Shown here piece by piece: positions 47,106 to 59,805 of a DNA stretch of 64,000 nt. Positions within the stretch are counted from its first letter, which is position 1. Each line of letters begins with the position of its first letter. The notes beneath the pieces are model-generated. The model worked only from the letters and a program-made list of their open reading frames with translations, was not told the origin of the DNA and searched no databases. Made by a program: the position numbers and the translations under genes. Source of the stretch: Paraescarpia echinospica (Eukaryota; Annelida; Polychaeta; Sabellida; Siboglinidae); the NCBI GenBank assembly GCA_020002185.1, contig CM034532.1, positions 52,657,944 through 52,721,943 of the forward strand. Direction: 5' to 3'.

Positions 47106-48837
47106 GTCCCCCAATTGCACTTTTATCCTGTTTCTTTATACGAAACACCTGCTTCCTCCAGTATAGTGTTCGTAATGAAATATTCTGTTTTGTTTTAAAT
47201 TTGTATGTTAAATAAATACATATTTAAAATGTAATGTACACAGCTAACTAATGTATAGTCTTTTTGTTCACAAATTAGTGTCTATTATTAATGTTTTCAT
47301 GAGTTATATATATATATATGTATATATATACATATACATATATACATAATGTGCCTTTGCCACACTGGCAACATATACTCATGGCAGTTTTATCATGTAA
47401 TGAAATATTGTTTTGTTTTACATTTTATGTTAAATAAATTCATATTTAAAGTGTAATGTACAGGAAATACAGGTAACTAATTTAATTTATTTGTTCACGA
47501 ATTAATATTTACTATTCTTGTTTCACGAGTTAACACTTTGCTTAGAATATCCATACATAAACACCTAAATGCAATATAGCAGATATTTTCCCTATTCTTG
47601 ATTTATACAAGTTGTGTAGTTAGTAACGAGTTCTCGCTACTAGCGGCGAGCATACATGAAAGTCCTATGACTGTTCAAATCCAGTTCACCGCTATTAGCT
47701 TTGAAGCTGAAGCCGTTATCAGCGATTAAACATTACAACTGCTATATAGATAATACCAAATGATCACTACTAGCCGCTAGTAAATTGCACGATATATGTA
47801 AAAGGCTTTTGTGAAAATGGCAATAGTTACTTATCGCATTGCTCCTATGTTTCTTTCCAAGAAACATCTGCATCCACCAGTAAAGTGTTCGTAATTAAAT
47901 ACAATGTTTTTGTTTTACATTTGTATGTTAAATAAATACGTACTTAAAGTGTAAGATACAAGAAATACAGCTAACTAGTTTATATTTTTGTTAACGAATT
48001 AGTGTATACTATTAATATTTTAATGAGTTAACCGTTTGCTTATGATATGCATATAGAAACACGTCACGGTATATTGAAACATTCTTTTAAAACTTAGTGG
48101 CAAGTTGGCCATTATCGGCACTGTACGGCGCCATTACAATCCAGCAGCCAGTGGTTTTAGTCGCGAAATACTAGGCACGGTCGCACACAGTACTTCAACA
48201 GGCGACGCTGAATAGCTCCCAAAAACCAGAAATCGCATACAAAAGCATAACAATGGAAATATTGCATTCACTGATTTGTTACTGGATACACTATACGTAC
48301 TATGAAACAACGTTTCACATACTTCCACGGAAGGATTCTCAGAGAAAAAAGCAGGTTACAGATTATGAATTTCGCTCGCGGCAAGCTCTCCAAGAGTCTT
48401 CGGTGGTCACTTTTGAACGCTGATTCTGAGACTAAATATGAATGTCACGAACATGGAAAAATTGTGAACGTTAAAATGGTTTCGAGGCTATGTTTGGCGG
48501 AGATATATCGCAGAAAGTTGATGAGTATTATTCTTGCCTTAACATAATTCATAAAGTAGCAGTGAACATATATTAAGTAGCAATTGTGCTTAAAGTTAGT
48601 TAGATAAAGTATTTTAGAACACCTTAGTCTAGTTAATGATAATTGGGTAAGTTAGCTTACGATATGTTTGTAAACAAGATTTTTAACAAACCTCATTATG
48701 TGGTAGAATATATAGGTGATAAAGTAACAAACATAAAACTTACTGACATAAGATAACATCTGTGTAAGCCAGTACCTGCTAGACATTTTGGTGAGGTAGC
48801 TTTATAGTTAAAAATTAAGCATTTGCGATAGATTAGA
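47106..48837. other. Local repeats and dispersed repeat, no gene
   Basis: It contains the far half of the split local repeat (47115-47310), a partial copy (47380-47620), a full copy (47640-48080), a TA tract at 47308-47350 and dispersed-repeat copy 2 (48100-48470). An 81-codon plus frame at 48302-48547 lies in the dispersed repeat and is not conserved. Confidence 0.6.
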
Positions 48838-51395
48838 TGTGTGTAGATTAGATATAAGAAAGTTCTCATTTCACAAAGGACTGTAAATGAATGGAACAGA
48901 TTATCCGCTGATTGTGTGGGTGCTAGTAGCGGGAATGTTTTAAAATAAAATCGACAAATACCTCAGAAGTGCGAACATAAGCGTAGAAGAGAATGAGAAA
49001 GTACAAAACGCTATAAGGGAAGTTAGTAAACGGGACTGTATTATCATGGGATATTTTAACCATGGTTATATACAATGGGAATCTCTACAGAGTACGGGAA
49101 TGAGGACCACAAGTTTTTAGTTTAAGTACAAGACAGTTTCCTTTCTCAACATGTGCTAGAGCCAACCAGGGGTGAGAATGTGTTAGACATTGTTTTGTAC
49201 TCACAGAATGAATTAGTTGACTGGGAAGTATTGATCACAACCAGATACATTTTACATTAAGTAAAATCAGAAAGAAATAATAAAAAGCAGTTTATGAGAA
49301 ATTTCCACAAAGGAATATATAAGGAAATGAGGAAATATTTAGCAAAGATAGACTGGAACAACACACTGAAGAATAAAACAGCAACATAATGCTTTAAAGA
49401 GTGAAATAGAGTGCATCGTCGATAAATTTGTTTCCTTGAAAAAAAAACAAGGGAAAAGGTCCAGAAAGAAATACTTATCGAAAGAAGCCATTAGAAAAAT
49501 TAAGTACAAACAAATGAAGTGGAAGTCATATAGACGTATTGGAAATGACGAAGACTACAAAAGTTATAAAGAAACACTAAACCAAGCTACAACTGAAATT
49601 CGAAGAGAAGCTACGAACACAAATTAGCTTGTAATATAAAACAAGACAGCAAGAGTTTTTATGTATATTATATGTTCGGAGCAAAGAGAAAGTTCAGGAT
49701 AAGGTCGGTCCTCTAGAAGATAGTGCTGGAAATACAATATCAGAGGGATTCTTAATGGCAGAAGACCTGAATGAGTATTTTAGTTCAGTGTTTATCAAGG
49801 AAGATCCAGTACCAGAGGCTAAGTTCAAGGTGGCAGAATCAGACTATTTAGGACAGTTAATTGTATTAATTATATGTGGGATTCCGCCCAAACTACTATT
49901 GCAATGGTTATTAAACTATTGATAGAAATATGTTTTTCTCAGTTACGAAAGATAGAAGGACCAGAGGACTTGAAGTTACATTAGTAAAGAAGCAGTGTAA
50001 ATTAGATATAAGAAAGTTCTCATTTCACAAAGGACTGTAAATGAATGGAACAGATTATCTGCTGATTGTGTGGGTGCTAGTAGCGGGAATATGTTTTAAA
50101 ATAAAATCGACACATACCTCAGAAGTGCGAACATAAGCGTAGAAGAGAATGAGAAAGTACAAAACGCTATAAGGGAAGTTAGTAAACGGGACTGTATTAT
50201 CATGGGATATTTTAACCATGGTTATATACAATGGGAATCTCTACAGAGTACGGGAATGAGGACCACAAGTTTTTAGTTTAAGTACAAGACAGTTTCCTTT
50301 CTCAACATGTGCTAGAGCCAACCAGGGGTGAGAATGTGTTAGACATTGTTTTGTACTCACAGAATGAATTAGTTGACTGGGAAGTATTGATCACAACCAG
50401 ATACATTTTACATTAAGTAAAATCAGAAATAAATAATAAAAAGCAGTTTATGAGAAATTTCCACAAAGGAATATATAAGGAAATGAGGAAATATTTAGCA
50501 AAGATAGACTGGAACAACACACTGAAGAATAAAACAGCAACATAATGCTTTAAAGAGTGAAATAGAGTGCATCGTCGATAAATTTGTTTCCTTGAAAAAA
50601 AACAAGGGAAAAGGTCCAGAAAGAAATACTTATCGAAAGAAGCCATTAGAAAAATTAAGTACAAACAAATGAAGTGGAAGTCATATAGACGTATTGGAAA
50701 TGACGAAGACTACAAAAGTTATAAAGAAACACTAAACCAAGCTACAACTGAAATTCGAAGAGAAGCTACGAACACAAATTAGCTTGTAATATAAAACAAG
50801 ACAGCAAGAGTTTTTATGTATATTATATGTTCGGAGCAAAGAGAAAGTTCAGGATAAGGTCGGTCCTCTAGAAGATAGTGCTGGAAATACAATATCAGAG
50901 GGATTCTTAATGGCAGAAGACCTGAATGAGTATTTTAGTTCAGTGTTTATCAAGGAAGATCCAGTACCAGAGGCTAAGTTCAAGGTGGCAGAATCAGACT
51001 ATTTAGGACAGTTAATTGTATTAATTATATGTGGGATTCCGCCCAAACTACTATTGCAATGGTTATTAAACTATTGATAGAAATATGTTTTTCTCAGTTA
51101 CGAAAGATAGAAGGACCAGAGGACTTGAAGTTACATTAGTAAAGAAGCAGTGTAAATTAGATATGAGAAAGTTCTCATTTCACAAAGGACTGTAAATGAA
51201 TGGAACAGATTATCTGCTGATTGTGTGGGTGCTAGTAGCGTGAATATGTTTAGAAATAAAATCCACATATACCTTAAAAGGGCGGGACACACGTAAATAA
51301 AAAGTATTGGACTCTCGATAAACCAAAAGGCTTCCTTGTCCACCTGCCATCTAGAGTTAATTTTCTGGATGGCAATCTTGTTAAATCTTGTTAAA
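48838..51395 (+). mobile_element. CR1-like LINE fragment duplicated in tandem
   Basis: Two near-identical units with a period of about 1154 bp start near 48838 and 49992, followed by a partial third unit (51146-51300) and the family 3' end with its hairpin at 51340-51390. Each unit runs from a C-terminal piece (RKFSFHKGL) into an endonuclease piece (VSKRDCIIMGYF), the RT linker (KYLSKEAIRKIKYKQMKWKS) and back. The middle of the polymerase is deleted. Units differ by only a few bases, so the duplication is recent. Confidence 0.9.
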
Positions 51396-51424
51396 ACATA
51401 ATTCATTGTCAAAGATTTTTAATA

Positions 51425-51680
51425 ATTGTTCAAACTTGGCAATTATCGGCACTGGCTGGCGCCAATACTATCCAGCGGTACTAGGAAACAACATTTGTTC
51501 ATACTTCCACGGAAGGATTGTCAGTGAAAAAATGCAGGTTATAGATGATGAATTTGCCATATCTGCCGGCGGCAAGCTCGGCAAGAGTCTGTGATAGTCA
51601 CTTTTGAAAGCCAATTACAAGATTAACATGAATGTGACGAGCATGGAAAGACGGCGAACGTCAAAACACAATTCGTTGTT
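51425..51680 (+). repeat. Dispersed repeat, copy 3 of 3
   Basis: It matches 31940-32320 and 48100-48470 with a deletion of about 110 bp in the first half. One plus frame reads YFHGRIVSEKMQVIDDEFA. Downstream, 51690-52100 continues to match 32330-32680. Confidence 0.65.
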
Positions 51681-52159
51681 CCTCTTTGAAAGATTTGTCT
51701 GCATATAACTATGAGCCTATGTAGTAATGTTAGGCAAAAATGTTATCTGTTATCGCCTGTTTTGGAGTGCGCGTAAACTCAGGCGCATGTAGGTTATGTT
51801 TTCATTATCTAAATCAAAGTCAATGTTTTCATTTCGTTTAATTTTGAATGCATACACAACACACGTGTTGTACTGTAGACGGACTGCCGTGTTAATATTA
51901 TAATAATGAGGCTTCATTTTGTCTACTCATGAAATATCTCGAAACAGATAGAAAATCTCCATTGAATAGATAAGCGCGACTCAAACCACTTGCCGGGAAC
52001 TTGCATAGAAAAAAGATGGCGATAAACATCTCTAATTTGTCGATTTAGGAATCGAACAAAAGTCAGTCACCATTAGTGCATATAGAACATTTTGACATAA
52101 TAAGAAAATACCCAAAACTATTATTTGACACACATGTGTAGGCAGAACGTGTACATTAC
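51681..52159. other. Intron, paralogous to 32320-32770
   Basis: No gene. Shared phrases with the other copy include CTCCATT(G/T)AATAGATA and TAGTGCATA. Confidence 0.55.
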
Positions 52160-52183
52160 CTTGTTCTGCACGTAATGAGGCCA
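52160..52183 (-). CDS. 24-nt microexon, VASLRAEQ
   Basis: Acceptor CAG preceded by TTTGTTTT, donor G|GTAATG, phase-1 reading VASLRAEQ. It is the intact paralogue of the broken exon at 32771. Confidence 0.65.
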
Positions 52184-53054
52184 CTGAAAACAAAGAAATG
52201 GTCATGTGCACATTGTAATAATTAAATAGCACCTGCGCTACGCATTCTAAAATAAAATACTTGAGTTTTATCAATATTACACACTGTTCCACGTCGCAGA
52301 GTAAAATATTAGACAAACATGTGTTGTGAACATTCATGTTCTTGAGATTTCAAGAAGGTCATGAAACAACGTAATTCGCATATAGGATGGACTGAACACC
52401 CGAAGCGTGCTCATTGTCGCATGCTAGAGTTGCGCTACAACCGTACTCTACTAGTACGCCAATACAAACAACCTGATGTGCAAATAAATTAATTATTAAT
52501 GCCTTAATAAACGTTCTTATACAGTAATATAACATATTCCATACAAACCTACCGGTATAGTTTTATGTGACCCACCATGCCAAAATTAGTCACTTCTCGA
52601 AAAAAAATACATATTGCTTTTCATTGCATATTTGAATAGAACACATTCCGAGGAAAAATTATACCTCAGTGTTACACACATTAACATTACGTTCAGACAT
52701 ACAGCAATTGGAATGTAGAACATGTCAAAAGTATGAGTATTTCGAGAAGAAACAGCTTCAACGTTTTCAATAAATCGGCTGTTGTTTTGATGCCGTCAAC
52801 TATGGGTTTCACAAATTTAACTGTGGTTTTTTAGTCTATCAGCTTTGGTTTTCACTCTGTTGACTGTGATTTTCACTCTCTAAGCTGTGTTTTTCATTCT
52901 GTCTGCTGTGATGTTTACCGTTGGCTCAAACTTTCATACTATCAGCTGTGTTAGTGTTATAGCATTGCTAGCAATTAAAACACTTTCATAGGTAACAAAA
53001 CATAAATAAACACATTTGTGTAACATGTATATTATTTACAAACACATGAAACGT
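52184..53054. other. Intron with degenerate short repeats
   Basis: 52770-52950 is a run of ACTGTG(A/G)TTTTCA-like repeats paralogous to 33140-33310. No gene. Confidence 0.55.
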
Positions 53055-53335
53055 AGTCTATTCCGGATAGTTTCATGGTAGAAAACTTGCTTGATCTGTC
53101 TGCTGCCTTTGATACAATTGATCGCACCATTCTCAGAAATCGTTTATTTTTATGGTATCGTGTATCTAATACAGCTTTGGGTTGGTTTTCGTCATATTTA
53201 ACTGATATATACCAGAGTTAAGATTGGGGATTATCTTTCATCAGCACTGCATATTTCATATGGTGTTTTTGTCATTGGAACTCTACGTTTAACTCACGAC
53301 ACAACACCACTGAGCTCAGTTATTAACAGTCGTAA
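53055..53335 (+). pseudogene. LINE reverse-transcriptase fragment
   Basis: It reads [19 protein letters not shown] then [12 protein letters not shown] before stops. It is absent from the paralogous intron at about 33400, so it inserted after the duplication. Confidence 0.8.
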
Positions 53336-53474
53336 GTTGAATCACCACCTTTATTAATACTGCTTAAATCAGTTTAGAAATGACATTTCCCATTGGATGA
53401 CGGAGAACTGTATGAACGTTGTACGCTGGGTTTCTTATTATTGGCGCACAGAGGCAGCGTGAAACAAATGAAGA

Positions 53475-55510
53475 ACTGTTTTGTATTGTATTGTATTGTA
53501 TTTATTCAGATTCCAACAGGTCCAGTGGACCCAGTAACAGGACTGATAAAGGAAACAATAGATATAAATAATAAAACAATAATAGAATAATAAAAACAAT
53601 AACAACAATAAGGACATAAAAGCCACTCAATATCAACATGAAATATACCAGGCAAACATATGTTATACATATTAATGTTTTTGAATTGAGGATCTAAATG
53701 GTTCAACTCCTGAATATAGATCATAAGTTGGATCTATTAAATACAATGTGTTGAAAGTAGTCATACATCTATTCAAAACACAGTGTTTTCTAATGTTGAT
53801 ATTCTGCTACTGGAAACTCTAAAAGGGATATAGTTTCGTAGAGATCGTGAAGGACAATGAAATTGGATAGCCCCTACCAGATACGACAAGTCTAGTTGGG
53901 AGTGCACACACTTGTGTAAAAACATAAGATCTGCAACTTGCCTACGATGTTGAAGGGAAGGTAGTCTAAAATGATGGCAAAGCTCAGGATAACTGTCAGA
54001 GGAGTACTGTATTTTGGATTTGTCACATAGATATTTAATTAATTTCTTTTGAACTCGTTCAATTTGGTCAATAAACGTACGTTTCCAGGGATTCCAGATA
54101 ACACTGCAATACTCCAACTGGCTTCTAACTAGAGATATATACAAGGATCGCAAAGCCTGTACATCGGTAAATGTTGTGCAAACGCGCTTAATAAAACCAC
54201 TCATCTTAAAAGCTTTACAAACACAACGATTAATATGATCTTTAAAAGTCAAACTGTCGGTCAATGTGATACCGAGATCTTTGACAGCGGTGACCTTGGG
54301 CAGAGACTGGCTTAAAAATGGTGTAGTCATAGGATATACGTTTCTTTTTGTTAGTGAATGACATTATGCAGCACTTCTCAACGTTAAGTTTAAGGTGCCA
54401 TGTCTCACACTAAAGACATACACTGTCCATATCCTTCTGCACCAACTGACAATCCGTCACCGATGTAATTTCTTTAAACAATTTGGAATCATCAGCATAC
54501 AATGACATTTCACATGAATCAACATGATAAATGAGATCGTCAACATACAAGATAAACAGAAGTGGTCCAATTTGTGAACCTTGTGGTACACCAGACAACA
54601 CTGGCTTCCAGTCAGATGTTTTGCCTTCGAGGACCACGCGTTGTTTCCGGTCGACAAGGTAAGACTGCAACCACTCTATGCATTGTCCGGAATAGCCATA
54701 TGATCTAAGCATGTGAATTAACAATGGGTGGCATACTGAATCAAATGCTTTACTGAAATCCAAATAAACAGAATCAACCTGTTTCTTGTTGTCAATAGAT
54801 TCAGAAATGGCATTCAAGTAACAAGCTAGATTAGATACTGTACTTCTACACCTCACAAATCCGTGTTGGCTGCCCGAAATTGTGTTACGCACATGCTCAT
54901 ACAATGAGTCGTATACGACGTTCTCAAAAACTAAATAGCGGTAAGAGAGAGATAGGTCTGTAGTTGCACACATTTCGTTTATCTCCCTTCTTGTACACAG
55001 GAACAACATTTGCTCTTTTAAAACAAGTTGGAAAAGTTCCACAGTTTACGGACATGTTAAAAAGCATTGTTAGTGGACCTGCTAATTCGGCAGCACATTC
55101 CCTAAGGATTACACCTGATATATTGTCAGGACCGCATGCTTTGTTTACATCGGTGGTTCTTAGTACTCCGATGACATCATCATAAGACACATTGATATTA
55201 GTCATTGAGTCGGATTGATAGGAGGGAATACGTGGATAAACAAAGTTATCTACTAATGTAAAGACAGATTCGAAGTGGTCAGAAAATATTTCTGCTATGT
55301 CAGCTGGACTGTCTGCCTCAGTGCCTTTATATACCATTGAGTTAGGAAGTTTTACATTAGCTTGTTTGCTTTTGGCAAAACTGAATAGACGTTTGATGTT
55401 TTGTTTGACAGACTTTTCAATTTCCAATATATAGTCACAATACCTTTCTCTCTTAAGTTTCTTAAAAGTGGTTCGTAGTTCAGAAAATATCCCCACTGTT
55501 TCCTCGCCAG
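53475..55510 (-). mobile_element. 5'-truncated LINE with AATAC tail
   Basis: Minus strand: RT linker VNKACGPDNISGVIL, KRANVVPVYKKGDKRNV and YRPISLL at 55496-54924; YLDFSKAFDSVCHPLL, SGVPQGSQIGPLLFILY and the catalytic YADDSKLFKE at 55042-54410; thumb and C-terminus (LEYCSVIWNPWKRTFI) at 54330-53773. The 3' end is a short (AATAC)n tail at about 53480-53500. Only a few frame breaks exist, so it is relatively young. Family: jockey or CR1-related, not resolved. Confidence 0.85.
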
Positions 55511-55639
55511 TATGTTACATCTGCAGTTTCAACACGAAATTTCAATTTCAGACATCACATTTCTCAAATTTGTTGATTTTGTCGTCATCATATTCGTGAT
55601 TTATGACGTATTCGTGAAAAATGGAAATACAATAGCTAT

Positions 55640-56250
55640 TGTATTTCCCTTTTTCACAATATTGCCCTAAAGGATATCACCAAATTACAACACGTACATA
55701 ATTGCTTAGCAAGGGTTGTGACTCGGTCTCTGCGTTGTTCTCACTATGTTCTCACTATGTGCCACTTTTGAAATCTTTGCATTGGCTTCCTAGCCGATAT
55801 CGTATAATTTTTAAAATATACGATATCGGCTAGGAAGCCAATGCAAAGATTTCAAAAGTGGCACATAGTGAGAACAACGCAGAGACCGAGTCACATAAGC
55901 AACAATCTTATTTACATGTATTGCTTACGTCTGCAAGAAAACCAATCCAGCTTCTATCATATAGTTACTGAATTAGAGTCAACACTAACATTAGAACTAG
56001 GACAATGTTCTGTTGCTCTTTAGACTATGCTCCGTCTTAGTGCTAGATCAGCTGAAAATATTACACAATTCCGCTCTCATTTAAACACTTATCTTTACAA
56101 CCTTGCTTATCCACCATAGCTCCTGGTATATAAATCCACCTTTTTAACAACTTGTATACTGCTTATTCATTTTGAGATTGACCAACCCGTTTGTCTTGAT
56201 GCGCCTCTGAGCTTGGTTTCCAATGATTTAGGTGCAATATAAGTTATGTT
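55640..56250 (+). pseudogene. LINE 3' end with an internal inverted duplication
   Basis: The plus strand contains LARVVTRSLRCSHYV and LKSLHWLPSRYRIIFKI, then the same sequence in inverse orientation. After that the end of the protein resumes (NITQFRSHLNTYLYNLAYPP) and a 3' UTR. The inversion destroys the frame. Possibly the 3' part of the fragment at 53055. Confidence 0.75.
55718..55894. repeat. Long palindrome inside the LINE
   Basis: The left arm (from GTGACTCGGTCTCTGCGTTG) and right arm are inverse complements of about 80 bp around the centre CGTATAATTTTTAAAATATA. The only clear difference is an 11-bp duplication (TTCTCACTATG) in the left arm. Confidence 0.9.
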
Positions 56251-56369
56251 ATTATTGGTGCAGCAGGTGGTGTAGTAGTGTTTAGGCTCATAGCTCGCTC
56301 GTAATAATCATCAGCGAGAATCGTCTAATTTTGGATGGTGGGTCATATTATAATGAAATTATATATTAC
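56251..56369. other. Intron, paralogous to 33540-33631
   Basis: The phrases GGCTCATAGCTCG and CAGCGAGAA match the uninterrupted copy and mark the right edge of the nested LINE insertions. Confidence 0.6.
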
Positions 56370-56393
56370 CTTCTTCTTTGACACGTTCTGTTT
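56370..56393 (-). CDS. 24-nt microexon, ETERVKEE
   Basis: Acceptor TTTCAG, donor G|GTAATA, phase-1 reading ETERVKEE. Paralogue of 33632. Confidence 0.7.
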
Positions 56394-56581
56394 CTGAAAC
56401 CAAAGAGTTGATTGCATTTACGCAACACAAGAGCAACTGACGTATTCAATATAACATGTCTAAAATTAATCAGGATGCTAATTAAAAGTCTTGATTCGGT
56501 AATTGTATGTTTGCTTCTTATGAAAATAAGATAATGTATTTCAAACAAACACGTCACTATACAAAACAAATGATGTGTTAC

Positions 56582-56605
56582 CTTCTTCTACTTCGACTGT
56601 GGCCT
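56582..56605 (-). CDS. 24-nt microexon, EATVEVEE
   Basis: Acceptor CTCGGTTTCAG, donor G|GTAACA, phase-1 reading EATVEVEE. Paralogue of 33841 (EARAEAEK). Confidence 0.65.
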
Positions 56606-57103
56606 CTGAAACCGAGGAAATGATTGCAAATACACACAATAATACTAAAGTGTAACCAAAATGACATGCTTCCGGATTAGAATGAATAAGAAAAATTAAA
56701 ATGTTTGCAATTGCATTAGAAACATGTTTTAAAAAAACACACTAGAAATGTATGTAGATATATCTGTTTTTTACATGAACATCAATATATACACACGCAG
56801 GCCTACCTCGCCCTGTCATATTAATAAATGATGTATCCAGTACGTCGCGGTTTGCTTACGTCACAATAAACAATTGTGCTCTTAACCCTTACGGTTTCAC
56901 CAATGTTGATAACGGTTATTTACGTAAATTAGCTTATTACTATTGCATGAAATTTCATAAACAAAATATTCTCGCATACATTTATCACTTTAAAAACGTT
57001 GCGCGCGCACACACACACACAAACACACACACACACACACACACACTGGTCGATTACATGATTACAAATGTTACATATAGTTTATTTATATGCTAACACA
57101 CAC
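56606..57103. other. Intron between microexons
   Basis: It matches 33865-34360 and includes a GCGCGCGC tract followed by a CA microsatellite at 57003-57047. No gene. Confidence 0.6.
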
Positions 57104-57133
57104 CTCTTTCGTTACGAAATGTCAGGAGTAAAG
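57104..57133 (-). CDS. 30-nt microexon, ALLLTFRNER
   Basis: Acceptor TTTCAG preceded by CTTCTTTGA, donor G|GTGTGT, phase-1 reading ALLLTFRNER. The acceptor flank matches the VVALRAEL class, so it is probably a diverged member two codons longer. No counterpart in the 34-kb copy. Confidence 0.5.
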
Positions 57134-58183
57134 CTGAAATCAAAGAAGTTATAATGTGTACACAAAATAGTAATAACTAAATAGCACCTCCTCAAAACAT
57201 TATAGAAGATTCTAAAACAAGATATTTGGGCTTTGCTTTGCTTTGCTATACTACTTAGTAGAAATAGAAACAAATATATGTTGAGAAACATCGCATTCTT
57301 CAAATATTAAGTGAATATTCTATAGCAGACAAGAGCAACCTGTACTTATTTTCAAGTATTTTCTTTTCCAAAACTGGCATAATGTAACCGAAATTGGTGT
57401 ATTTTAGAAAGGATGCTAATTACAACGTATTGTTTTAGAAACTGTCTGTAGATTTCTTCATACGTTAACATAACATATATCAAACAAATATACAACTGAA
57501 TGATTCTTCAGTAAATGTTCATTTTGTGTCCTCAACAAAATAAAGTTGCAAGTTTTACCTGATGCTTATCATAGCCGTTAAGTGAAAAATTTCTCTATGC
57601 GGGTAATATGAATGGTTGATTTTAAAGAAACTTGAAATCCGAAGTAAGTCGGGCTGGGATTCAAACTTTTGTCAACTCTGTTACAAGTATGGAATAAAAA
57701 ACACAGTAGTGTATATAATTGTGTTATTTCTGCAACTCATGTATTGCATGTATTGGTTATAAATGTGGAGTAAAAACGTAATTCACAACGGGGTGAACGT
57801 ATCGGAAACAATTCCATCGTGTGTAAATGCTGGGTAATCGGCATTTTGTACCGGGTGACTTTTAAGTACACTATTGTGTTTTATCATAGGATGCATATGC
57901 AGCGTTTATATTATATGGATTGAGCCGACATGTCCATATGTAACGATATGGTGTAAGGACAGAAAACGGCCAAACACTGTTTTGCCAGCGGGAACTGTTG
58001 GCTAACGTCGCCATTTCTAGTCAAAATATCGATCCGAGATGTGCTGTCATCTAGCCATTAATCAGTAATGAAAAATAGAAATGTTCCATTTATTTGTGAG
58101 AACAGTGTCGTTTCTAAAGTTGGAACAAATATATGAACATTTAATATATAAACAATCAATTAAATAAAACAATTATCAATTAC
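57134..58183. other. Intron between microexons
   Basis: AT-rich. 57530-58060 has a more mixed composition, but nothing is recognised in it. Confidence 0.4.
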
Positions 58184-58207
58184 CTTTTCTCATGAGGCGT
58201 TTCTTTT
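58184..58207 (-). CDS. 24-nt microexon, EKKRLMRK
   Basis: Acceptor TTTCAG, donor G|GTAATT, phase-1 reading EKKRLMRK. More basic than usual. No counterpart in the 34-kb copy. Confidence 0.6.
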
Positions 58208-59370
58208 CTGAAAGTAATACGGTGATAGCATATAAACTTAGTATAGTTTATAAGTGGTATACTATGTCATTATTAAAATGTGGCATTTACGTAGATAAAC
58301 AGTTGTTGTGACATATCATGCTCTTAAAATATCAAGATGTTCATGAAACAGCTGAATTCACATATTATACACTTGAGCATTTCAATGGTTGCGTTGTGTT
58401 ACATCTGTATATGCCTGCGGTATTTAACCTTTTTGGCACTGCTACCCCTTGATCGAGCCATCACCACAATACTTACTCCTCCACTTATAAATACCAAACT
58501 CGAAAAGTGTCATTCCATGTAAACAGTTCAGAGGACAGAGTGTCCTGTTTTACAGAGATTCCTTTCAGATACACAAGCAACAGTGCACAACAACGAAAAT
58601 AACGTTGATTCGTTAAATTAAAACGCGAAGCATCGAGATGTTTGCAGACACTTCTGCAACTAAAACGCATGATCCAATTAGATCAGTTTCACGGTTGTTT
58701 CCTAAATTAATAGCTGCTACATCTGTCTCCCTTGTTATTCAGCAAAGATGGTCCTCGATACTTCATGGTTTCATTCATGGTTTGATGAGAAACTAACCAT
58801 TTGTAAGGGAGATCTTACATTTAGTATCAGTCGCGCATAACATATGGTTCATCATTCCACAACAGTATATTTATTGTTGCGTTCTACAAGAGAATTTCAT
58901 GATGAAATAATTACTGAAATATCCATACTTGAAAAAACGTGTATTACCATCCCCAAAATAAAAAAAGCACGAATGATTACCCCAAGAGGATAATTATCCC
59001 CACGTTAAATACCGCTGGTATATGCTATAATGACAAGAGAAACATGTACTTATGTTCAAATGTTTTCTTCTCACAAATTAGTATAATGCAGCCTCAGACA
59101 GATGCAATTTAGATAGAATGCTAAATAAGATTTCTTGCTTTAACAATTTTTTGCATATTTCTTATCACGTTTGGAACCGAGAAGATTTATTGCAAGTACA
59201 ACAAATATGGATAATTAACTGTATCCAAAATGACATGCCTCAAATCCATCAAGATGCTAATTACAAAACATCTAGCTTTACTAACTGTTTGTAGTTTTCA
59301 TAATAAGTTAAAAAGAACATAATCATTGTATCAAACAAATATATAATTATATATAGCAATTATATATTAC
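58208..59370. other. Intron with one decayed exon
   Basis: A decayed acceptor-flank copy lies at about 59155-59200 (TTGGAACCGAGAAGATTTATTG on the plus strand). The rest has no gene. Confidence 0.45.
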
Positions 59371-59394
59371 CTGCTTGTATAGTGCGTGTGGCTA
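59371..59394 (-). CDS. 24-nt microexon, VATRTIQA
   Basis: Acceptor CTCGGTTTCAG, donor G|GTAATA, phase-1 reading VATRTIQA. It is diverged from the charged consensus but keeps class-typical flanks. It resembles 59782, of which it is a duplicate about 410 bp away. Confidence 0.6.
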
Positions 59395-59781
59395 CTGAAA
59401 CCGAGGAGGTGACTATACATATATATACACAACATAAGAATAATTAAGTGTATCGAAAAATCAGGAATGGAATCAATTAATGTTGTAACATATTTTACAA
59501 TAATTACATCAAACAACTCTTATGAGATGATAATATATTGTATATAAAAATGTATTCGTGAAAATGTATGGCTAGATCAACAAGTTGTTTGTAAAAACAA
59601 AACAATTGTTAAAACAAATGTACATATATAATTAACTGTATCCAAAATGACATGCCTCAAATCAATCAATATGTTTATTACCAAAATATTGCTTAACTAA
59701 TCGTTTGTAGTTTTCATATTAAGTAGAATTACATAATTGTATCAAACAAATATATAATTACATAAAGAAATTATATATTAC
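59395..59781. other. Intron duplicated with its exon
   Basis: The phrase GTATCCAAAATGACATGCCTCAAATC occurs at 59223 and 59640, showing the tandem duplication that produced the exons at 59371 and 59782. Confidence 0.55.
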
Positions 59782-59805
59782 CTTCTGGCGTAGTGCGTAT
59801 GGATG
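59782..59805 (-). CDS. 24-nt microexon, ASIRTTPE
   Basis: Acceptor CTCGGTGTCAG, donor G|GTAATA, phase-1 reading ASIRTTPE. It is the first microexon after the 60-kb transmembrane exon in transcript order. Confidence 0.6.
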
